Source: Acorus gramineus (taxonomy: Eukaryota; Streptophyta; Magnoliopsida; Acorales; Acoraceae). From it: a stretch of DNA of 64,000 bases. Shown piece by piece: positions 58,429 through 64,000 of this stretch. How positions within the stretch are numbered: position 1 is the stretch's first letter; each line of letters starts with the position of its first letter. The stretch spans positions 6,905,348 to 6,969,347 of the forward strand of contig CM060851.1 in the NCBI GenBank assembly GCA_030737835.1. Reading direction: 5' to 3'. The position numbers and the translations under genes were made by a program. Below the pieces are notes generated by a model. It did no database searches, had not been told where the DNA came from, and worked only from the letters and a program-made list of their open reading frames with translations.

Positions 58429-59298
58429 CATGCAGGTGTTCATTTATGTGGGCAGATTTAACAAAACTCTCAAATTTGTCTTATAATTTTCTTGATTTCA
58501 TTCTGCAGCACTCCTTGATTCAAGGTCCTGCTGGGATTGACACATAATTTTGATGAATCATAAGATCTTAATCTTGTAATGATCATCTTTTTTTTTTTTT
58601 TATATCATTTATTATATGAGTGTTCACCAAGGAATGTGGGAATTGATTACATATTTATGCCTAGATAACTGTCAATTTCTGATTTGATTTTTTTTTTGTT
58701 TACTGTTATATTCAATATCTAATATCGAGATTGTATGCATATTCTGAGATTATCGCATACCTTCCCCTCTTGGTTCTTAACTGATGCAATGACATTGTAA
58801 AAATTCATCTCTTTATCTATTGAAACTTGTACCCATGTTGGTTTCCAGAAATTATTTATAAGGGATCGTACCAGATTGTATGCACCATAGGCTTCATTAA
58901 TAATTCTTCTAACATGCTTTTCCAGAATGTTTGATATGTTGATCTCTTTATCTAAATGAGGACATACACAAGGTATAAGGAATTTCATCATCATGAATGT
59001 ACAACCTTTTATATTTGATGCATCATCACATCATTAATTTTAATCTTTGAATTGGGTAGAAATTTATTTTGTCTTTTCCAATCATCACTAGATGGTTAGT
59101 GCTAAGTTCATTTGTTATGAATGTCCTCTGATTTATGGTTAGTGTTAAGTCTGTTTGTTATGAGTGTCCTCTACTGACTTGTTAACTTAAAGATGCCAAT
59201 GTATACCATAAGCAACTATTAGATACTCCAATGACGTTCATTTGTGTCTTGTTTTATCCAACTGATATACATCCCATAGTTTACCCATCCTATTACCT
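58429..59298 (-). repeat. Dispersed repeat P' (inverse of 37,697-38,578)
   Basis: On the minus strand a 91-codon frame (58,994-58,719) is open: LDKEINISNILEKHVRRIIN, EAYGAYNLVRSLINNFWKPT, WVQVSIDKEMNFYN. The same residues are interrupted by stops in copy P. Open in one copy and protein-like in both, it is likely a fragment of a real but unrecognised protein. Confidence 0.7.
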
Positions 59299-60984
59299 AC
59301 TGAAACCGCAAACTTTGTTAAGACTTTCCATCAACTTTGCAGGGTTGAGGTTGATGTTTCAGAAATCATATGGAAGAGATCTGTCATGACTCATGAATGC
59401 GTCTACTGATAACAAACAGATTCATACTCAAATGAGTCTGTTTGTTATGAGTGTCCTCTACTGACTTGTTATCTCATGTTCACTTCCACAAATGCCATGC
59501 AAGACTGGGCTGGATGCTTGTGAGTAATTCCTAAACATATTCTGCTATCGTTATGTCTAAGATCATTACTGAGTAGTATCTACACCAAACCCTTGCTTTC
59601 CTTGATTGTTTGGATCCCATTCTATGCTTCCTTTATTGTCCGGATCCCATTCCACGCTTTAATGTTCGATGTATTTGATGGCATTTATGTTTGGCGTGGA
59701 TCTGCTTATATTTTTGCACAAATTGAGGTTTTTTTAGAAACTGGTCACCCAACAAAGTTATAGAAAATTTACATCTCAGATCATTTTGGTTCTCCAATTT
59801 CAAGGAAGTCCTCGCAATACGTTCCTTATAATCACTTGATCAGTTGGATAATTTTTGAAAGTTAATACTTGACAAATATGTTTATGGGATGAATGTCAAG
59901 AAAGGTAATAAGTGGGCTACGATACAATTTGTTTCTATTTACTACCATTCCTTAAATCAGGATATCCTCTAAAAAAATAATTATCTTCCATTATTTATAT
60001 TTATCTTGATATGTGGGATGTTGTTTTGTGTTTGGCAGAGGTCTATGGTAGCTGAAAGTGACATTTCCATGAAGGGGAAATACCTAATCGAAACGTAAGT
60101 ATTTCATTGTCTTATAAAGAAAAGTTGATTAGTTTACCAATGATTGTTATTATTGTTTAATTCATCCTAGATTTCGCCTAATGTTGTTGAACCTATCATA
60201 TACCTCTTTTTCTTTCCAAGAATGCAGTATACATACATGCAAAATCTGACACGCAGTTTTCCAGAAGCCATCCATTGAAACATGACCATCTATCCAGGTA
60301 TTCGTCCTTTCCACATTCGATCTGATATTTGATACATCTGAGAGGTAATGCTATATATTTTTTTAAGTTTTAAATACTGTTTGAATAATTTTTGTGCTGT
60401 CTTTACTTTCATGCAACAAATTTTCATTCAAATTATAGTAATCATATATAGTTAGCCTCATAGCATACATTGTGAATTTGACATGGTGTTTCCCAGTTTT
60501 TGTCTAAGAAAGTATATATATTTTGACATAAAAGAATGAAGTGTTGAATGAACTGAATGCTTATATTTTTTTTTTTTTAAATCATGTACTAGTCTAATGC
60601 AGTATTACATTTACTATGGCATGAGATTATTAACAAAAAAATTACACACATTTTTCCATTTAATGCTTTTCAAATCGTGTTTTTAGTTATAGGTAGTTAT
60701 CATTTTAACTCATTTAACATGTATGTTGTTTTTTTCTGAATTATGTATCCAGTTCGAGACACACTTCAATTTGATTGCCACTGATGTTATAATTGATCAC
60801 TTGCATTTTTCGTGAACTAGAGAGCTAGAAAATGTTCAAGGACAATTGTAAATCATGTATGTTATAGCCAAAGCTGTGAATTTTATCTTATGGTTTAATG
60901 AAAAAAAATGTTACTTTTCTATGTTCTTCTTGTGAGTAGATGTCATGTACCAAAACATGCTACAGAGTGGACAGTGGATGGGAT
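59299..60984 (+). other. Intergenic with one exon-like piece at 60,039-60,094
   Basis: Between TTTGGCAG and GTAAGTATT lies a 56-bp open segment (SMVAESDISMKGKYLIE) with good splice-site context. No partner exon or family is recognised. The rest is AT-rich spacer. Confidence 0.3.
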
Positions 60985-61835
60985 CCAGTCAGGTCTCTGA
61001 CATGTAATACTTCATGTGAGATCTGTGGCATATCAAGATCCACATGTGATGTCCCTATAACTTTCAGAACTTTCATAATTTCACGCAATATGGATAATTA
61101 CATTAATAATATATCATAAATAAATTTTATAAAAAAAGTTATAAATTATATTGTTTCTACATGTGTTTTTACATGTAGATCATATATATGCTTTGTGTTA
61201 TCAAACATATGATTTTGGTTTGTTGCATAATTTTTTTTTTTAATGTAAAATATATGTTTACTTCATCATGCATTTCCTGTTTGTAAAATTTTTCCTTTAT
61301 TCATCATCATAAGTCGAAAATAGAGTCAGACCCGGCCAATCCTGGTTTTAACAAAGGTTTTTTTTAGGATATTTTTATTTGCACTACCCCTCATCTCATT
61401 TTATACGCCCCTTTGATAAAACAATGGAGAACACAACAGAGGTGTGCAAAATGAAACATGGAGTGTAAATGAAAACAACGTTAAGCCCATTTGCAGCTTT
61501 GAATGCAAATTATATACTCTAATAAATTATATTGATTCATTTATATGTAAAATGTTCTAACGAGGAAAGATATATTTACTCATTACAATGAAAGTAGGTG
61601 GCTAACTATGTATATTAGATTAAGAATGGGGTTGTATAATAGCTGAGTATAACAACGCTAAAGTATGAGTATGACAGCCAAATATACATTGTTAAATTTT
61701 TTTTAAGTTTTGAATTCAATAGGTCTATTCAATATATCATAAAAATATATACAATTTTCATAAACATAAAAATGTCATTAAAATTATTTATTATTTAAAA
61801 AAATAAATAAAAACATGTGTAAACTGTACTTCATG
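60985..61835 (-). repeat. Dispersed repeat R' (inverse of 44,945-46,325)
   Basis: Shorter copy of repeat R lacking its ~600-bp insert. No coding region. Confidence 0.7.
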
Positions 61836-61929
61836 ATTGTCCCTAACATTATTCTATCGGGAGACTTAGTCTTCATTTGGATATATGTTTATGTAGATTC
61901 TGTGTTTTTTTCTTTTTTGAATCGAAAAT

Positions 61930-62452
61930 GTTGGTTTTCCACCTTTGTATTCATCTAAAGGGAAGCCTTAAATTATATCAACCCTCACCCTCTACCCCCA
62001 TTACAAAGTACCAAAGAATAAGTGAAATATACTTATGGTACCCCACTTGAGGCCTAACTTGACAAAGAAAAACGGCCTTCCTAATACTTACAATCACTTG
62101 CCCCCGCGCAATATCTTCCCCACTCCACAATGAACCTTGCCACCCCCTTGCAAATATTCTCAACATAAGGCGTATTCCCTTTGAATACCTCAAGGTTTCT
62201 CGTCCACCAGATCGACCATATCATCGTGGGGATAAACGGTTGTGTGATCTTGCACCCACACTCCCATCGCCGCCACCCCATGCGTTTCCTTGACTGCCAA
62301 AGCTCCTCGAGGATACAAAGGAACATTCCATCTCCGTAGCCCCACCTAACCACCGCCAAGCCTCCCAAACCATTGGGCATTTGATCAATGGATGCTCCAC
62401 CATTTCCTCCAAACCACAAATGCCACACAAACTATTGGTAATGGGCGTCTAC
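61930..62452 (-). mobile_element. LINE (L1-type) 3' part
   Basis: The minus strand encodes the zinc knuckle and tail of a plant LINE reverse transcriptase protein: NSLCGICGLEEMVEH, PLIKCPMVWEAW, then after a frame change FIPTMIWSIWWTRNLEVFKG and ARFIVEWGR. The 3' UTR carries TTGATATAATTTAAGGCTT, shared with the LINE in VPS2 intron 2. It is interrupted upstream by the LTR-type insertion and continues at 63,706. Confidence 0.85.
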
Positions 62453-63700
62453 TGTTGGTGGCTTTGATTGTCGTTAAAATCTCGTCTTTGCCAACAAAAA
62501 TATAAAACCCTTACCTAGGTAGAAAGTGGTAGCAAGGGGTCGAATCCACAAGGAAGCTATTGAAGCAAACGAATAAAAATAAAAGATTATCAATATTTGG
62601 CAAAAAGGTTTATAAACAAATTACCCATGATTTATTTAAGAAAACTATTTTAAAAGCTTAAGATGAAATCAATGTATAAGAAAAGACCACCAAGTATTGG
62701 AAATCCACGCCACAAGTATTGTGATATTCTTTCTTTTGCATTTAATGAAAACAGAATATTTAAAAAAAAGTTTACTTCTACTAGATTTAAAAATAGGGTT
62801 TATAAAGTATCAACCGTATCCCATCTAAGTAGAACGACGGAAGATCTAAAAATACCCATAATAAAAAGAAATTTGAGTTGAAAAAACTATATAAACACGA
62901 AGAATAAATGAGAAAACATCAATGCACAAATAAACGAATCAATCACTCAAACTCATGGGGTGGAATCCTCTCCTTGATAGAAGGATTTTCTAGCCTACCA
63001 TGGTTGATGAAATTTTAGAATAAAAATAAAAATATTCCATGAAAATAAAATAACAATGCATTTTTATTGAAAACACAAGAGAATCTGTCTCTAATATCGA
63101 AGAAATAAAAACAAAAACAAAAACTCAAAACATAAAAGAAATAACAAAAACTGAAAATAAATTCCTTCTCGACTGAATGCAGAGATTCCTCCTCTCTCTC
63201 TGCAGTGACCTTTTTATAGTGATTTTGAGGGTTGAATTAGTTGTAAATGTTAATTTGCTTGAGTTGTTAATGCTGATTTACAAAATATGTTGGAGATGTA
63301 ATTACAAAATCCGTTGGAGATCCTATGGATTTGTTGGAGATGTCAAAACTGATTTGATTGAAGATTTTACTGATTTGGTAGATCAGATTTAGAAGTTTTG
63401 ATGAAGATTTGAATACTAATTCCTTCTTTAATTTATAACCTGCCAAATTTAGATCTTGTCAACCTGTCAAATTTAAATACTGTCAAATTTAGAATTCTAA
63501 ATTTAAAATATGGCTTCACATGAAAAATATGATGATGCATATTAAATGTATAAATATTATCAATTTGTGCAAATTATGTTTTGAATATAAAAAAGAAAAA
63601 CTTCCCTAATGTGTATGTAGAAATGAATAATTATATAGGAAAATGTTCCAAAACAACTCGGAAAAGCATATGAAAATTATGTTCTTTTAAACATCTAACA
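62453..63700. mobile_element. Probable solo LTR, 1,248 bp, inserted in the LINE
   Basis: Starts TGTTGG and ends CTAACA (TG...CA with inverted termini), flanked by an exact 5-bp duplication TCTAC at 62,448-62,452 and 63,701-63,705. Removing it and one duplication restores the LINE frame as ADLAW, stop, TPITNSLCGIC. No internal gag/pol and no second LTR is seen. Contains AGCAAGGGGTCGAATCCACA near 62,532. Confidence 0.7.
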
Positions 63701-63705
63701 TCTAC

Positions 63706-64000
63706 CACGCAAGGTCTGCCTTCGTTAGAAACTTCTTTTGATAAACCAACCAAAGGAAAAACTTCACCTTTAGGGGAACCTTGCAACACCATATTTGTCT
63801 GTGTTTCCGCGCCACCACCTTGTTCACTGTTCTCGTGCGTCGCAGCCAAGAGTAGCAACTCCGCACCGTAAAGCCAACCATCAGCCGAGGCTTCCATATC
63901 ACCCTGTCGCCCTTCAACTCAACCAGAGACACCCTCTGTAGCTCCTCTAGCAGCCCCAGATAGCTGTCCACCTCTCTATCAAACAGGTTTCTTCGAACCA
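63706..64000 (-). mobile_element. LINE (L1-type) part upstream of the LTR insertion, cut by the window edge
   Basis: The minus strand reads DRVIWKPRLMVGFTVRSCYS, then KVPLKVKFFLWLVYQKKFLT and KADLAW. This is the region just before the RT zinc knuckle (family IWK...FSVRS.Y...P.KV.FF.W). It is the same element as 61,930-62,452. The reverse transcriptase core lies outside the window. Confidence 0.85.

Noticed and set aside
1..64000. CRISPR arrays, bacterial operons, riboswitches
   Set aside because: The sequence is plant nuclear DNA; the spaced repeats at 41.7-43.4 kb have unique-looking but homologous spacers and belong to a transposon.

Overview
The window is nuclear DNA of a flowering plant, almost certainly a eudicot. 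It is AT-rich, its genes have GT-AG introns, and the recognisable proteins (ESCRT-III VPS2, an ATL-type RING-H2 protein, a plant HSP20-like protein, RPN1, 4CL-like and Hsc70 fragments) are plant forms. The mobile elements (Helitron, Mutator-like, hAT, LINE, LTR, MITE) are typical plant types. Species cannot be read from the sequence. Only three loci look like real or recently real protein genes: VPS2 (9.67-14.43 kb, +, five exons, apparently intact), a single-exon ATL RING-H2 gene (17.41-17.89 kb, -), and an HSP20-like gene (35.32-36.89 kb, +) whose reading frame is broken once near 36,099.

Layout. 0-9.4 kb: AT-rich repeats, one clear Helitron 3' end at 1,844, then a probable 5.7-kb Helitron (about 3,713-9,375). 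It carries degenerate exons of the proteasome subunit RPN1 and ends only 289 bp before the VPS2 start codon. 9.7-14.4 kb: VPS2, with a LINE 3' end in intron 2. 14.4-27 kb: the ATL gene amid MITE/foldback and hAT-type debris. 27.06-28.94 kb: a very large imperfect inverted repeat. 28,979-29,648: a compact Pack-MULE with an exact 9-bp target duplication carrying part of a 4CL-like gene. 31.2-33.0 kb: a 1.3-kb MULE-type element nested in an hAT-type element, both with exact target duplications. 34.7-36.9 kb: HSP20-like gene. 37.7-46.4 kb: dispersed repeat blocks, inverted relative to copies at 54-62 kb, and a 3.2-kb MULE-like element packed with a GATACA palindrome motif. 48.3-50.2 kb: a foldback element and two tandem tRNA-headed repeats. 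50.4-55.0 kb: two decayed Hsc70-like pseudogenes on the minus strand. 55.1-56.4 kb: second copy of the 1.3-kb MULE. 61.9-64.0 kb: LINE fragment interrupted by a probable solo LTR.

The genes do not form a pathway. The main theme is transposons capturing and shuffling host gene pieces (RPN1 by a Helitron, 4CL-like by a Pack-MULE, Hsc70 by local duplication) around a few housekeeping genes. All repeat alignments were made by eye, so identity levels and outer limits are approximate.
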